Of a stretch of DNA of 64,000 nt, positions 1-9,159 are shown piece after piece. Position 1 is the first letter of the stretch. Each line of letters opens with the position of its first letter. Source of the stretch: Sulfobacillus benefaciens (lineage in GTDB: Bacteria > Bacillota > Sulfobacillia > Sulfobacillales > Sulfobacillaceae); the NCBI GenBank assembly GCA_003023725.1, contig PXYT01000001.1:124001-188000 (forward strand), read 5' to 3'. Below the pieces are notes generated by a model. It was not told where the DNA came from. It saw nothing but the letters and a program-made list of their open reading frames with translations, and made no database searches. Made by a program: the position numbers and the translations under genes.

Positions 1-283
1 TAATTGACCCAGTGGAATGCAGCGTAATCAGGCTTTTATACATTAAATTCTGAACCCAGGCATTGTAGACACTATCGTTTAACCCGTTCATTAACGGAAA
101 ATACCAGTTCACATTGCTGTCAGCAGGCAAGGCAAAGACGACGGTGCCGCCCGACTGGGGTTTCAGCGATGTTGGATGCGCCTGAGAAGTGGTAGTCGTG
201 GTGCCGCATCCTGCCAAAGCCAAGCTTGCTGTGACAACAAGGGCAGATGCCAGCGTAATTTTCTTTGATGTCTTCCCTCTCAC
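1..283 (-). CDS. Solute-binding lipoprotein of an ABC transporter (5' part only)
   Basis: The gene starts with GTG at 283 behind a strong AGGAGG site and runs off the left edge, so only about 94 residues are visible. The N-terminus is a typical lipoprotein signal: basic MRGKTSKK, a hydrophobic stretch, then the lipobox LALAGC, followed by a Thr/Ser-rich linker. The next part, with SGGTVVFALP and then VNWYFPLMNG, resembles the start of family 5 (oligopeptide/dipeptide-type) extracellular binding proteins. It would be anchored to the outer membrane face and feed a peptide, nickel or similar permease. Substrate cannot be told. Family assignment is moderately sure; lipoprotein status is well supported. 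Confidence 0.75.
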   Translation of the reverse strand, partial: MRGKTSKKITLASALVVTASLALAGCGTTTTTSQAHPTSLKPQSGGTVVFALPADSNVNWYFPLMNGLNDSVYNAWVQNLMYKSLITLHSTGSI

Positions 284-687
284 GGAAATCTCCTCCTAAT
301 CTTTTCACAAAACAACTCAATAGACGTACTTTTCAAGCGTTGAGATATTCGCCACCGCAAATTGAAAATCCTTCTCCAAGTAGAACAAATTTCGAAATTT
401 TGTCGATTGTTCGGATCCGACAAAAATCCCTACGCGGTTCTTGCTACAACGTACGATGCATTATATTAGATCGTGCGAGAATTGGATTGGGAGATCGTAC
501 AGAACCTTCTCTGCAAGAGACGCATCCCTGGAAATTTTGGCACCCAAGGCAGTCTGGAGACGGCGTTATTGCCTCTCGCAACATTGAAGCCCCGGAGGCT
601 TTCCAGGGCCTTTTCGGGAATTCTAATGAAGAATGGTATCCCCTTGTCATAGGTAGGAGCTTCCAGTTGCAAAACAGACAGCCCATA
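284..687. other. Intergenic stretch with no recognised gene
   Basis: About 400 bases lie between the lipoprotein start and the terminator behind spoIVA. Short open frames exist on both strands, but none has a ribosome site or a recognisable product. A small inverted repeat (AAGCC-N5-GGCTT) sits near 587-602. This is probably the promoter region of the lipoprotein gene; I could not fix a convincing -35/-10 pair. Confidence 0.4.
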
Positions 688-732
688 GAAAAAGCTGCCC
701 TTCATCCTGTGCGAAATGGACGGATGACGGGC
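688..732 (-). terminator. Rho-independent terminator of spoIVA
   Basis: On the minus strand GCCCGTCATCC pairs with GGATGAAGGGC (one mismatch, 14-nt loop) and is followed by AGCTTTTTC. It lies about 30 bases after the spoIVA stop codon. Confidence 0.6.
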
Positions 733-759
733 AGGGACCGCAAAATTCTCAAACTCGGC

Positions 760-2238
760 TCAAATAATAATGCAGATAAGTCCACCGGATCCTTCATTGA
801 TGATGCGCTGCAAAGTTTCCTGCAATTTCTCCTGAGCGTTGTCAGGCATTTTGAACAACTTGGACTGAATGCTTTCCCGCACCAGGTCGTGCAACGACTT
901 GCCGAACAAATTCGTTTCCCACAATTTGACGGGATCGTCCTCAAACTGTTCCATCAGATATTGTACCAATTCATCCGCCTGTCTCTCGGTCCCAATGATG
1001 GGAGTCAGTTCGGTTTCGATATCCGCCCGAATCATATGGATAGAGGGCGCTGTCGCTTTAAGTCTGACTCCAAACTGGGCTCCTCGGCGGATCGGTTCGG
1101 GTTCGGCCAGATCGAGTTCAGCCAAACTCGGCGCCACCATTCCATACCCGGTAGCCCGCACTTCATGCACAGCCTCTTCCACCTTATCCCATTCTGATTT
1201 GGCCACAACGAATTCGCGCCACAGTTTCATAATGTCGCCATAGGTAGCCACATGCCGGTCTGCCAATTCTCCCAGTGCCCGAAAAAACAGTTCGTCCGGT
1301 ACCCCAACATAAATTTCGGCGATGCCCGTGCCTAAATCCATGTGCAGTAACCGAACCTCGTCAAGATAGTCATAGCCGCGCAGATTGTTCAAGGCGGTGT
1401 CCACGTCACGCAGACGAATGATCGATGCCTTTGCTTCATCCAAGGATCCCTCAATCTGCTTACGCAGCCAATGAGGTGTCGCAAGGGCCTCAACCCAGTC
1501 CGTTAACCGAAAGACGATATCAGTCACGGGGAACTCATAGAGAACCTGTTCAAGAATATGCACGATGTCGCTCTGCTGAAGTTCCTGGCAATTGACCGGA
1601 ATAACCGGAACATCATATTTGTCTCGCAGTTCGAAAGCCAGATTCATGGTTTCGCCGGACTCCGGCAACAAAGAATTAAGCAGCACCACGAATGGCTTAT
1701 CCAGTTCTTTGAGTTCGCTCACCACCCGTTCCTCGGCATCCAGATAAGCGTCCCGGCCCAAATCGCCTATACTTCCGTCCGTCGTTACCACAAGCCCGAT
1801 GGTGGAATGATCCTGGATAACCTTGCGTGTGCCTATTTCCGCCGCTTCCTCGAATGGCATGGCCTCATCGGCCCATGGCGTCATAATCATGCGGGGGCCC
1901 TCCTCCTCCACATATCCTAAAGCGCCGGGAACCGCGTAACCCACGCAATCCACCAATCGGGCTTGAAAGCTAATCGCATCTGTCAGTTGAATCTCCACGG
2001 CTTCGTCGGGAATGAATTTGGGTTCGGTGGTCATAATCGTCTTGCCGGTACCGCTTTGAGGCAGCGAATCCTGGGCTCGCTCGCGGTCGTTCAGATCTTC
2101 GATGGCGGGTAATATCATACGTTCCATGAAACGTTTAATAAATGTCGATTTGCCGGTACGGACCGGACCCACGACGCCAATATATACATCGCCGCCGGTA
2201 CGTTCGGCCAAATCCTTAAACAGATCAAACTTTTCCAT
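760..2238 (-). CDS. spoIVA: Stage IV sporulation protein A (spore-coat ATPase)
   Basis: SpoIVA is the cytoskeletal ATPase that polymerises on the forespore surface to form the base of the spore coat. The 492-residue product has the usual family length. A Walker A motif GPVRTGKST is at residues 24-32, followed by the family's conserved TTEPKF segment and, near the C-terminus, a short hydrophobic end (GGLICIII) as in other SpoIVA proteins, where the tail helps localisation. The start has an AAAGGGAGGGG ribosome site. gpsA and der lie upstream on the same strand, which is the order seen in many spore-formers. A sigma-E-like promoter sits about 90-115 bases upstream. Confidence 0.97.
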   Translation of the reverse strand: MEKFDLFKDLAERTGGDVYIGVVGPVRTGKSTFIKRFMERMILPAIEDLNDRERAQDSLPQSGTGKTIMTTEPKFIPDEAVEIQLTDAISFQARLVDCVGYAVPGALGYVEEEGPRMIMTPWADEAMPFEEAAEIGTRKVIQDHSTIGLVVTTDGSIGDLGRDAYLDAEERVVSELKELDKPFVVLLNSLLPESGETMNLAFELRDKYDVPVIPVNCQELQQSDIVHILEQVLYEFPVTDIVFRLTDWVEALATPHWLRKQIEGSLDEAKASIIRLRDVDTALNNLRGYDYLDEVRLLHMDLGTGIAEIYVGVPDELFFRALGELADRHVATYGDIMKLWREFVVAKSEWDKVEEAVHEVRATGYGMVAPSLAELDLAEPEPIRRGAQFGVRLKATAPSIHMIRADIETELTPIIGTERQADELVQYLMEQFEDDPVKLWETNLFGKSLHDLVRESIQSKLFKMPDNAQEKLQETLQRIINEGSGGLICIII

Positions 2239-2327
2239 CCTTGCGGTCCCCTCCCTTTAGGTCTCCATGTGGGTTGGCGCCGGTCCTCGCCTGTCCCGGG
2301 ATCACCTACCTAATGATGACATTAGCA

Positions 2328-2356
2328 AGATTATGAGAGAACCGCCGGATTCATGC
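2328..2356 (-). promoter_or_regulatory. Possible sigma-E promoter of spoIVA
   Basis: On the minus strand GCATGAAT, a 13-base spacer and CATAATCT resemble the mother-cell sigma-E boxes (ATATT-like and CATACA-like). spoIVA is a sigma-E gene in Bacillus, which supports the reading. The match is imperfect. Confidence 0.4.
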
Positions 2357-2384
2357 CCATATTGGCAAAAAATCTCATACCCCC

Positions 2385-3386
2385 TTAAAAATCAAATTCC
2401 TGGACCCGTGCCCGGTGCATCAAATCATGAACGGCAGCTGACACCGGCTTTCCGTCGAATATTTCAACGACTTCCGTGGTAATCGGCAAGGGAAGGTGAA
2501 ACCGAACGCCTAAACGTTTGGCTACATAGGCCGTGGGCACACCTTCGACCACCATTGTGGTGCTACTGAGAATATCGGAGACAGAACGTCCTTTGGCTAG
2601 CTCCTGCCCAAGCCACCGATTTCGGGATCGAGAAGAACTAGCCGTAGCCACCACGTCACCTAATCCGGACAGACCGGCCAACGTGGTCCATTGAGCCCCC
2701 AATTCCACGGCCAGCCGGCCCATCTCATGGAGTCCCCGGGTCATGATAGCCGCTTCCGCGTTCGCTCCCAATCCGGAAGCCGTAGCCATCCCGACGGCAA
2801 TAGCCAAAATATTCTTCAGAGCCCCACCCAATTCCACTCCCGTAATATCGGACTGCTCATAAAGCCGAATATTGGCGTGCCCTAATAACGGGGCCATGGT
2901 GCGAAACAATTCAGGCCTGCCGGCTATCACGCTGGCCGCGGGTTGGCCTAAACTGATTTCATAAGCCAAATTCGGCCCGCTCAAGGCACCCAATTCACCC
3001 TCAAAGCCCGGCCAGCAATCTCTGAGAACCTCAGTCATGCGAAAAGCGGTCCCGTCTTCCAATCCTTTGGCGGCGGAAACCACGTACAGGCCCTTGAGCA
3101 CATATGCACGCAACCCCTCTGCCAGAGATCTCATATGCTGACTTGGCACTACTATTAACCAATGAGGTGAATATTCTGCAGCCACCGCCATGTCTGTCGT
3201 AAAGCTGATTCGGGGAGAAAGACACAGGTGCGGGAGATATTCAGGATGCGCGCGAGTGCGGGTGAGTACATCGCACAGTGCAGGGCGCCTCACAAACATT
3301 TTCACCTCGGTACCCGACCAGGCAGCGACCGTTGCTAAAGTCAGAGCCCAGTTTCCCGACCCAAATATGGTCAGGCGCGAATTCAT
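2385..3386 (-). CDS. gpsA: Glycerol-3-phosphate dehydrogenase [NAD(P)+]
   Basis: It reduces dihydroxyacetone phosphate to sn-glycerol 3-phosphate for phospholipid synthesis in the cytoplasm. The 333-residue length matches GpsA. The N-terminal Rossmann loop reads GSGNWA (residues 9-14; the usual form is GAGSWG), followed by the family signatures SAAKGLE, LSGPNLAYE, the catalytic-lysine segment GGALKNILA and GLSGLGD. The ATG at 3386 overlaps the stop of der in TAATG, so the two genes are translationally coupled. It is followed by spoIVA, an arrangement common in spore-formers. Confidence 0.96.
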   Translation of the reverse strand: MNSRLTIFGSGNWALTLATVAAWSGTEVKMFVRRPALCDVLTRTRAHPEYLPHLCLSPRISFTTDMAVAAEYSPHWLIVVPSQHMRSLAEGLRAYVLKGLYVVSAAKGLEDGTAFRMTEVLRDCWPGFEGELGALSGPNLAYEISLGQPAASVIAGRPELFRTMAPLLGHANIRLYEQSDITGVELGGALKNILAIAVGMATASGLGANAEAAIMTRGLHEMGRLAVELGAQWTTLAGLSGLGDVVATASSSRSRNRWLGQELAKGRSVSDILSSTTMVVEGVPTAYVAKRLGVRFHLPLPITTEVVEIFDGKPVSAAVHDLMHRARVQEFDF

Positions 3387-4702
3387 TAGGCCAGATCCCT
3401 CCTCGAGCGGGGACGGAAAGACAGCTGGATGGGAGAACCGCGAAATCCGTATTTTTCTCTAAGACGATTCTCCAAATACCGGGAATAACTAAAATGAACC
3501 AGCTCAGGATCGTTGACAAACAAAACAAAGTGAGGCGGTTTATTGGAAACTTGGGTCGCATAAAATATTTTTAAACTACGTCCCTTGTCCGTTGGAGGAG
3601 GATTTAAGTGCACGGCTTCCTGGATCAATTGATTCAGTTGATGAGTGGTTATGCGTTTGGTAAAACTATCGTAGGCTTCCGAAATGGCTGGCCAAATCCG
3701 GTCCAAATGCCACTGGGTCACCACCGATACGGGAATCACCGAACTATAGTTCAGAAATTTCAGCTCTTCACGAACTACCTTCTGAATGGGGACCGTGGTC
3801 CCTTTAACGAGATCCGATTTGTTCAGAAGCACCACGCAGCCTTTTCCCGCCTTTTGAATTTGACCAGCAATACGCTGGTCTTGAGCTGTAATGGGTTCAT
3901 TGGCGGCCAGCATTAACAGCACGACATCAGCTTTTCTAATGGCATCCAGAGTGCGTTGTACCGTCTTTTCTTCCAATTTATCGGAGATTTTGCTGGGGCG
4001 CCGTAAACCCGCCGTGTCCAAAATAATGTACCGCTGATCTTCGACCTGCAACACACTGTCGACGACGTCGCGTGTTGTTCCGGGAATAGGGGTCACGAGC
4101 GTCCGTTCTTCGCCCGTTAAAGTGTTGAGAAGAGATGATTTTCCCACATTCGGACGCCCGGCAAGAGCAATGCGGATTTCCTCCTGTACCCTCGCACTTT
4201 CGTCTTCACCCTCGGGCGGCAAATTTAGGGCGATCCGGTCCAGCAGATCGCCCGTCCCTTCTCCATGTATCGCCGAGACCAGAACCGGTTCGTCCAATCC
4301 GAATTCATAAAACTCCGCTCCGGTTGTCTTGTGACTTTCCGCCTTATTGACCGCTAAGATAACGGGTTTACGGGTTTTGCGCAAAATCTCGAGCACGTCA
4401 AAGTCCGCTGTGGTTGGCCCCGCCTGACCATCGACCACAAAGACAATCACTTGTGCTTCATTTATGGCAATCTCGGTTTGAACCTTGGTCATGCCGAGGA
4501 GGTCGTCGTCACCGCCACTGATCCATATACCGCCCGTGTCCACCAGCGTAAAAAAGCGGCCATTCCACTGTGTGTCCTCGTACAAACGGTCCCGGGTAAC
4601 TCCCGGGACATCCTCGACAATCGCACGCCGACTTTCCGTCATCCGGTTAAACAAGGCTGATTTTCCCACATTGGGTCTTCCCACCAAAGCCACTATTGCC
4701 AA
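3386..4702 (-). CDS. der: Ribosome-assembly GTPase Der (EngA)
   Basis: Der is a double-domain GTPase needed for maturation of the 50S ribosomal subunit. The 438-residue protein shows two complete G domains: G1 motifs GRPNVGKS at residues 8-15 and again near residue 182, DTGG and DTAG G3 motifs, and NKAE and NKSD G4 motifs. The C-terminal KH-like domain ends in a basic tail. It leads a coupled pair with gpsA (TAATG overlap). The upstream gene at 4764-5348 encodes a membrane protein on the same strand. Confidence 0.97.
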   Translation of the reverse strand: MAIVALVGRPNVGKSALFNRMTESRRAIVEDVPGVTRDRLYEDTQWNGRFFTLVDTGGIWISGGDDDLLGMTKVQTEIAINEAQVIVFVVDGQAGPTTADFDVLEILRKTRKPVILAVNKAESHKTTGAEFYEFGLDEPVLVSAIHGEGTGDLLDRIALNLPPEGEDESARVQEEIRIALAGRPNVGKSSLLNTLTGEERTLVTPIPGTTRDVVDSVLQVEDQRYIILDTAGLRRPSKISDKLEEKTVQRTLDAIRKADVVLLMLAANEPITAQDQRIAGQIQKAGKGCVVLLNKSDLVKGTTVPIQKVVREELKFLNYSSVIPVSVVTQWHLDRIWPAISEAYDSFTKRITTHQLNQLIQEAVHLNPPPTDKGRSLKIFYATQVSNKPPHFVLFVNDPELVHFSYSRYLENRLREKYGFRGSPIQLSFRPRSRRDLA

Positions 4703-4763
4703 CCCTATCCCTCCAGTGATTACGATTATCCCAGGGTCTCAGGTCTTTTGACAAGACACGGAA

Positions 4764-5348
4764 CTACCAATGGACGTGCCGCGTTCGCCAGAGGTTGGCA
4801 ATCTCGTTCAACACCCATGACACACTCCAAGCTATCATGGTCGCGGCCAGCGAAAAAGCCAGATCACGTGTTGTGGTGACATGAAGGTGCCCTGTCATCA
4901 CACTTAGAATGGTACCCGACTGGCTGGTCACTGCCGCCGCCGACAAAGCAGACCACAGAGGATCCGGGGTCACGAGCCCTGGCAATAATCCCCCTGCCAC
5001 GCTCTCCCAAACCATCCAATTCACCATCATCACCCGGTGGGGATTGAGAGGCGCCAAATGGCGGATCAGTGCCAGAGCCACAGTTGTAATGCCCGTTTGC
5101 CCCCATAATGGCAAGGACTTTTTCACAAACAAAGCAATGGCCAGGCAACACCACAAATAATTGCCAAGACCTTCTCGGATGCTTGGATACCACAGGAAGC
5201 CCATCAACGAAAACAGCAGAACAGACACCATCACGAACCCCGCCCAGCACCGGGATATCCCATGAAATTCGAGAACTGATTGCCCAAAACCCGCCAGAAT
5301 CAATATCGCCGCAGCAAGCCAAAAGGTAAAGACACACCAAGTAAACAT
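4764..5348 (-). CDS. Membrane protein upstream of der
   Basis: A protein of about 194 residues made almost wholly of hydrophobic segments (five to six predicted transmembrane helices), with no catalytic motif I can identify. The ATG at 5348 has a GGAG eight bases upstream, so I prefer it to the ATG at 5381, which lacks a ribosome site. Its place just upstream of der recalls the YphA-type membrane protein near der in Bacillus, but similarity was judged by position and topology only. Function unknown. Confidence 0.6.
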   Translation of the reverse strand: MFTWCVFTFWLAAAILILAGFGQSVLEFHGISRCWAGFVMVSVLLFSLMGFLWYPSIREGLGNYLWCCLAIALFVKKSLPLWGQTGITTVALALIRHLAPLNPHRVMMVNWMVWESVAGGLLPGLVTPDPLWSALSAAAVTSQSGTILSVMTGHLHVTTTRDLAFSLAATMIAWSVSWVLNEIANLWRTRHVHW

Positions 5349-5496
5349 CGTAAGTGCTCCATGACATGAGAATTCAGACATTACTCAAAGTATTGTTCCG
5401 CCCTCGGCACCCTTCCATGCACGTAGGCGCTATGGTAAAATGGCGCCACTTGTACCACATTTCCTCAAATATTTCGCAGTCAACCACCCCGGCCTA

Positions 5497-5761
5497 AAGG
5501 TCGGATCTTGTGAAAGCTCCATCGGTTGACCAGCTTAACCCGCCGGAATCGACAACGGTTTCACGGCCTTGGGGAGCGAGCGGCTCTGTTCCTTCGGTGC
5601 AGACCTTGGGGTGCTTCTCCGGCCCCAAGCCCTCTGGTTTGCCGTTAACCACCAGCGTGGGGTAGCGCAAGAAGTGATCCAGGGGAACATGGGCAAAGGG
5701 GGAGAAATCTTGCATCCGCGGGACGTTATCAGCCCCGTAAGGGGCAGAAAGAAGGACGGTC
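5497..5761 (+). ncRNA. Omega-RNA-like region of a decayed IscB element
   Basis: IscB proteins use an omega-RNA encoded immediately upstream of their ORF, with the guide at its 5' end. This GC-rich, gene-free stretch ends four bases before or at the iscB start and is full of paired segments, including GCCCC-GTAA-GGGGC at about 5729-5743 and stems around 5575-5625. The 5' limit is a guess based on where the structured sequence begins; the guide would be the flanking sequence just before it. Since iscB itself is broken the RNA is probably not functional with a local protein. Confidence 0.55.
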
Positions 5762-6340
5762 ATGGTTTTTTTCTTAGATAGGCATAAGAGGCCGTTGATG
5801 CCCTGTAGCGAGAAACGTGTGCGGGTCCATTAGATGGCCCCCTTCACGATTCGGTTACTCGACCGCCTCCAGGAACATGCGGAATGGAAAAAATGGCGAC
5901 TCCAGCTCGATCCAGGGTGGACAACCACCGGGGTCGCAATGATTTTGGAGAGCGCGCAAGGCTCTCAGTCTGTTCTGTTCGCAGAAATGGTCCACAAAGG
6001 AAACATTAAAGCCCGACGGCCGATCCGCAAGGCGTTCCGCCGAGGGCGGCGAAAGCGTAAGACCCGCTATCGTCGTGCGCGATTTCACAAGCGGACACGT
6101 TCCGAAGGCTGGATCCCGCCGTTCTTAGAAACGCGGGTTAATCAGACGCTGCAGGCGGTGCATAAGGTGCGAACTCTGGCGTCGATCACGGCCATTAGCA
6201 TCGAACACGGACGATTCGATACGCAGAAGATGCAGGACCCCGTAATGCGCGGCGCCGAACACCAGCAAGGCACACCCTTGGGTACGAGGTGTGCGAGTAT
6301 CTCCTCGACCAATGGCATCGGCGATGAGTCTACTGCGATA
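5762..6340 (+). pseudogene. iscB: iscB pseudogene (ancestral RNA-guided nuclease)
   Basis: IscB is the IS200/IS605-associated ancestor of Cas9. The frame opens at 5762 with MVFFLDRHKRPLMPCSEKR, a clear PLMP domain. It has lost roughly ten residues and hits a TAG at 5831, then resumes in frame with MAPFTIRLLDRL. RuvC-I (LQLDPGWTTTG), the arginine-rich bridge helix (about 6022-6100) and a RuvC-II segment with its glutamate (ISIEHGRFDTQK) follow. At about 6280 the frame shifts by one (YEVCEYLLDQWHRR in the other frame) and stops. The HNH domain and RuvC-III are gone. The element is dead but unusually readable. Confidence 0.85.
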
Positions 6341-6494
6341 CTCCACAAACGGACTTTCCGATCGTTCACGTGTCCTATTATCCCACATGGTAATGGATGG
6401 CAGGTGACCCAAAAACAGGTAGGCCAAGAAAGGGGACAGCCGGAGGAGACCTCGGCCAATTATGTTGAAATGAATTTCTATCGGAGGGAAAATC

Positions 6495-7058
6495 ATGCCT
6501 CGTGATATGCGATTTCTAGTTCTTTCGGCGTTTGTGACCGCCCTGACCGCTGTCGGGGCGCTGACCTCGTTCACTTTACCGTTTCTGACGCTGGTTCCTT
6601 TCAGTCTACAAGTCTTTGGCGTGTATCTGGCAGGAGGATTATTGCCCTCCAAATGGGCATTTCTCAGCATGGCCACTTACTTGGTTCTAGGTGCCATCGG
6701 TCTCCCTGTGTTTGCGGAAGGAGCACACGGTGTGGCCGTTCTGATTGGACCTTTTGGCGGATACTTGTGGGCCTATCCTTTGGCGGCATGGGCCATGGCC
6801 CGCTTCGTCCGCTCCAGTGACAAAAGATTTCACTTGATTTTAGGTCTCGGAATTAACCTGGCCATTATTTATGCGGGAGGTATGATTGGCATCATGATCA
6901 CCACGGGTGCGAGTGTGATTCATGCCCTGCTCGAAGGCGTGCTGCCCTTCATCGCATGGGATGCGCTCAAAGCCGTCGTCGCGTTTCCCATTATTCAAAA
7001 GGCCCGGTCCTTTACCCTAAGCCGCTGGGGTAAAGAAAGCTATCGTCACGCAGACTAG
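6495..7058 (+). CDS. bioY: Biotin transporter BioY (ECF S component)
   Basis: BioY is the substrate-binding membrane subunit of energy-coupling-factor biotin transporters. The 187-residue protein has about six hydrophobic helices and BioY hallmarks: PFSLQVFGVYLAG, LGAIGLPVFA and IGPFGGYLWAYP. A ribosome site CGGAGGG precedes the ATG. No ECF ATPase or T-component genes are nearby, so it either shares a general ECF module or works alone. No BirA or BioR operator could be recognised upstream. It stands alone on the plus strand between the iscB remnant and a strong terminator. Confidence 0.93.
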   Translation: MPRDMRFLVLSAFVTALTAVGALTSFTLPFLTLVPFSLQVFGVYLAGGLLPSKWAFLSMATYLVLGAIGLPVFAEGAHGVAVLIGPFGGYLWAYPLAAWAMARFVRSSDKRFHLILGLGINLAIIYAGGMIGIMITTGASVIHALLEGVLPFIAWDALKAVVAFPIIQKARSFTLSRWGKESYRHAD

Positions 7059-7114
7059 AAGGGCCCCCCATGAACCCCACAGGGATTTCAACATAGCGTT
7101 CTTGTGCTAAAACA

Positions 7115-7150
7115 CCCCGGAAAAGATAATGAAGCTTTTCCGGGGTCTTT
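7115..7150 (+). terminator. Bidirectional terminator between bioY and the S1 gene
   Basis: An 11-bp perfect stem CCCCGGAAAAG / CTTTTCCGGGG with a 9-base loop is followed by TCTTT on the plus strand and by TGTTTTAG on the minus strand. It lies between convergent genes and can serve both. Confidence 0.85.
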
Positions 7151-7200
7151 AACGAGTTTGCGTCCCACACGTCAAACTCATACGGTGCGGAACAACACAA

Positions 7201-8448
7201 TCATGATGGAGGGTTTTCATCATCCCAATTTCCCGCATGATACGCATTTAAGTGTTCGCCGATGGTGTCGGACCCACTATCTTCGTCCACATGCTCCTGA
7301 TTTTGTGTTAACGCTCCGTTTGCGATGTCGTCATCGGCCTGCCGCTTAGAGAGCGAAATGCGTTTGTTGACCGCGTCCACAGACAGAATCTTCACCCAGA
7401 TCCGATCCCCCACCGCCACAACATCGGACGGTTGATGAATCCGTTGAGGTGCCAATTGTGATATATGAATCAGTCCATCGACACCCGGTTCTAATTCGAC
7501 AAATGCTCCGAAGCCGGCCAGACGAACCACCGTACCCTCATACAATTGTCCCTCGTGATATCTCTCTCCGGCATTTTCCCAAGGATTCGGCAGCACTTGT
7601 CTCAGACCCAGAGAAATCTTGTTTTTCTCGGGATCCAAACGCAACACTTTGACATCGATTTCCTGGCCTACTTCCAAGACTTCGGAAGGATGGTTAATCC
7701 GTCCCCAGGACATTTCGCTGATGTGCAAAAGACCGTCCACCCCTCCTAAGTCAATGAAGGCACCAAAATCGGTCAGGCTTTTTACCACGCCATGGCGTAC
7801 CTGTCCTTCCTCAATCGTCTGCCAAAGCTGCTCCTTTTTAGCACTTTCCTCGATTTCCATGGCAATTTTCCGGGATAGGATCGCCCGCCGTTTGCCCCGA
7901 TCCAGTTCAACGACCTTCAACGGCACCACTTGTCCCAGATAAGGGCTCATATCACTCACGTAGCCCCGAGCTATATGCGAAGCCGGGATAAATCCTCTCA
8001 AACCCACATCAACGACCAAACCGCCCTTCACAACTTCCACTACCGGTGCATGGAGAATTTCGCCCGATTCCTTGGCTGTTTCGAGTGCCTTCCAGGCTTC
8101 CTGTTCGTCCGCCCGTTTTTTTGAGAGTTTTAAAGCACCCTCTTCCCCTTCATAACCTAACACGTAGACCGATATGACATCTCCCAGTTTCACCACATCT
8201 TCGGGGCGTTCAATACGGCGGTGACTCAAATCGTTAATATGGATGATTCCTTCGGATTTTGCCCCCACGTCGACGAGCACGCCCTCATTGGAAATATGGA
8301 CAACCTTCCCTTCGACAATATCTCCCGGATGCACATCCTCCATAGGAGCATATGCAAGGGAATCCTCCATATTCATGATGTCTTCATGCTCTTGTTCAGT
8401 TTTCTTCTCCGTGGAATCCTCTGGCATCGTGTGTTCCCGTTCATCCAT
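7201..8448 (-). CDS. rpsA: S1-domain RNA-binding protein (ribosomal protein S1-like)
   Basis: A protein of about 415 residues with four S1 RNA-binding repeats in a row, each with the GDIVEGKV / VDVGAKSEGI type pattern, then an acidic C-terminal tail. This is the layout of the short Firmicute S1 homologue (YpfD type), which binds mRNA or the ribosome rather than being the six-domain proteobacterial S1. The ATG at 8448 follows AAGGGGG; an upstream ATG at 8487 has no ribosome site. It ends the aroH-cmk-plsC-S1 set. The cmk-rpsA neighbourhood is common in bacteria. Confidence 0.9.
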   Translation of the reverse strand: MDEREHTMPEDSTEKKTEQEHEDIMNMEDSLAYAPMEDVHPGDIVEGKVVHISNEGVLVDVGAKSEGIIHINDLSHRRIERPEDVVKLGDVISVYVLGYEGEEGALKLSKKRADEQEAWKALETAKESGEILHAPVVEVVKGGLVVDVGLRGFIPASHIARGYVSDMSPYLGQVVPLKVVELDRGKRRAILSRKIAMEIEESAKKEQLWQTIEEGQVRHGVVKSLTDFGAFIDLGGVDGLLHISEMSWGRINHPSEVLEVGQEIDVKVLRLDPEKNKISLGLRQVLPNPWENAGERYHEGQLYEGTVVRLAGFGAFVELEPGVDGLIHISQLAPQRIHQPSDVVAVGDRIWVKILSVDAVNKRISLSKRQADDDIANGALTQNQEHVDEDSGSDTIGEHLNAYHAGNWDDENPPS

Positions 8449-8556
8449 GATCGCCGGCCCCCTTGTCATTGCGCCTGTATGACACATGTTGCAATACTGC
8501 TCTTTTACATATTATAACGGAAGGTTGTGTCAATCCAATAAGTTTCATTATCATCT

Positions 8557-9159
8557 CTACCGCCTTAACGGTTTTTTACGCGACATTGGTAAGGCGGAAT
8601 TGCCAGGAATTTGTTCGGCAATCTTCTGCATCACAAGCTTCTGAGCCTCGTGCCGGTTCATGTCCCGTGGAATCGTGAATATTTCGCCAATCGAATAATG
8701 AATGGTTTTTCGAAAACCATATTGTCCGCTGATCCCTATGGGGATACAAGGACACCCGGTTTTCTGGGCCAAATAGGCCGCACCGGCACGAGCCTCCTGC
8801 AAAAGCCCAGTTGCAGAGCGGTGACCTTCCGGAAAAATCATGAGAGCTTTCTGTTCCTCCAATAAACGTAAAGAAGTGCGGATAGCGTAGCGGTCAGGAT
8901 ATCCCCGGCGCACGGGAAATGCATGTAAATGTCTGATCAGCCAGCCCAACACAGGATACTCGAAAAGTTCGACTTTCGCCATAAAGTATACGCTTCGGGG
9001 CATCAAAACAGCTGCCATCGGCGGATCCAGCAAAGTGAGGTGATTGACCAATATCAAAAGAGGCCCCGTTCGCGGAACTTTTTCCACGCCGTGGACTTTA
9101 ATGCGAAAATACAACGAAAAGATAATACGCACGAACCAATATAATACCCAATAGAACAT
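8557..9159 (-). CDS. plsC: 1-acyl-sn-glycerol-3-phosphate acyltransferase
   Basis: PlsC acylates lysophosphatidic acid to phosphatidic acid at the membrane. The 200-residue product starts with a hydrophobic anchor (FYWVLYWFVRIIFS), then shows the HX4D catalytic motif NHLTLLDP and the substrate-binding FPEGHRS, a mild variant of FPEGTRS. The chosen ATG at 9159 overlaps the cmk stop as TAATG, so the genes are coupled; an upstream start at 9207 would lie inside cmk. Confidence 0.92.
   Translation of the reverse strand: MFYWVLYWFVRIIFSLYFRIKVHGVEKVPRTGPLLILVNHLTLLDPPMAAVLMPRSVYFMAKVELFEYPVLGWLIRHLHAFPVRRGYPDRYAIRTSLRLLEEQKALMIFPEGHRSATGLLQEARAGAAYLAQKTGCPCIPIGISGQYGFRKTIHYSIGEIFTIPRDMNRHEAQKLVMQKIAEQIPGNSALPMSRKKPLRR

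Noticed and set aside
265-1197. A 310-codon plus-strand open frame
   Set aside because: It is antisense to spoIVA, has no ribosome site, and its composition mirrors the spoIVA codons; spoIVA is unmistakable.
5569-5781. A 70-codon plus-strand frame upstream of iscB
   Set aside because: It lies in the structured omega-RNA-like region and overlaps the iscB start in another frame; no coding evidence.
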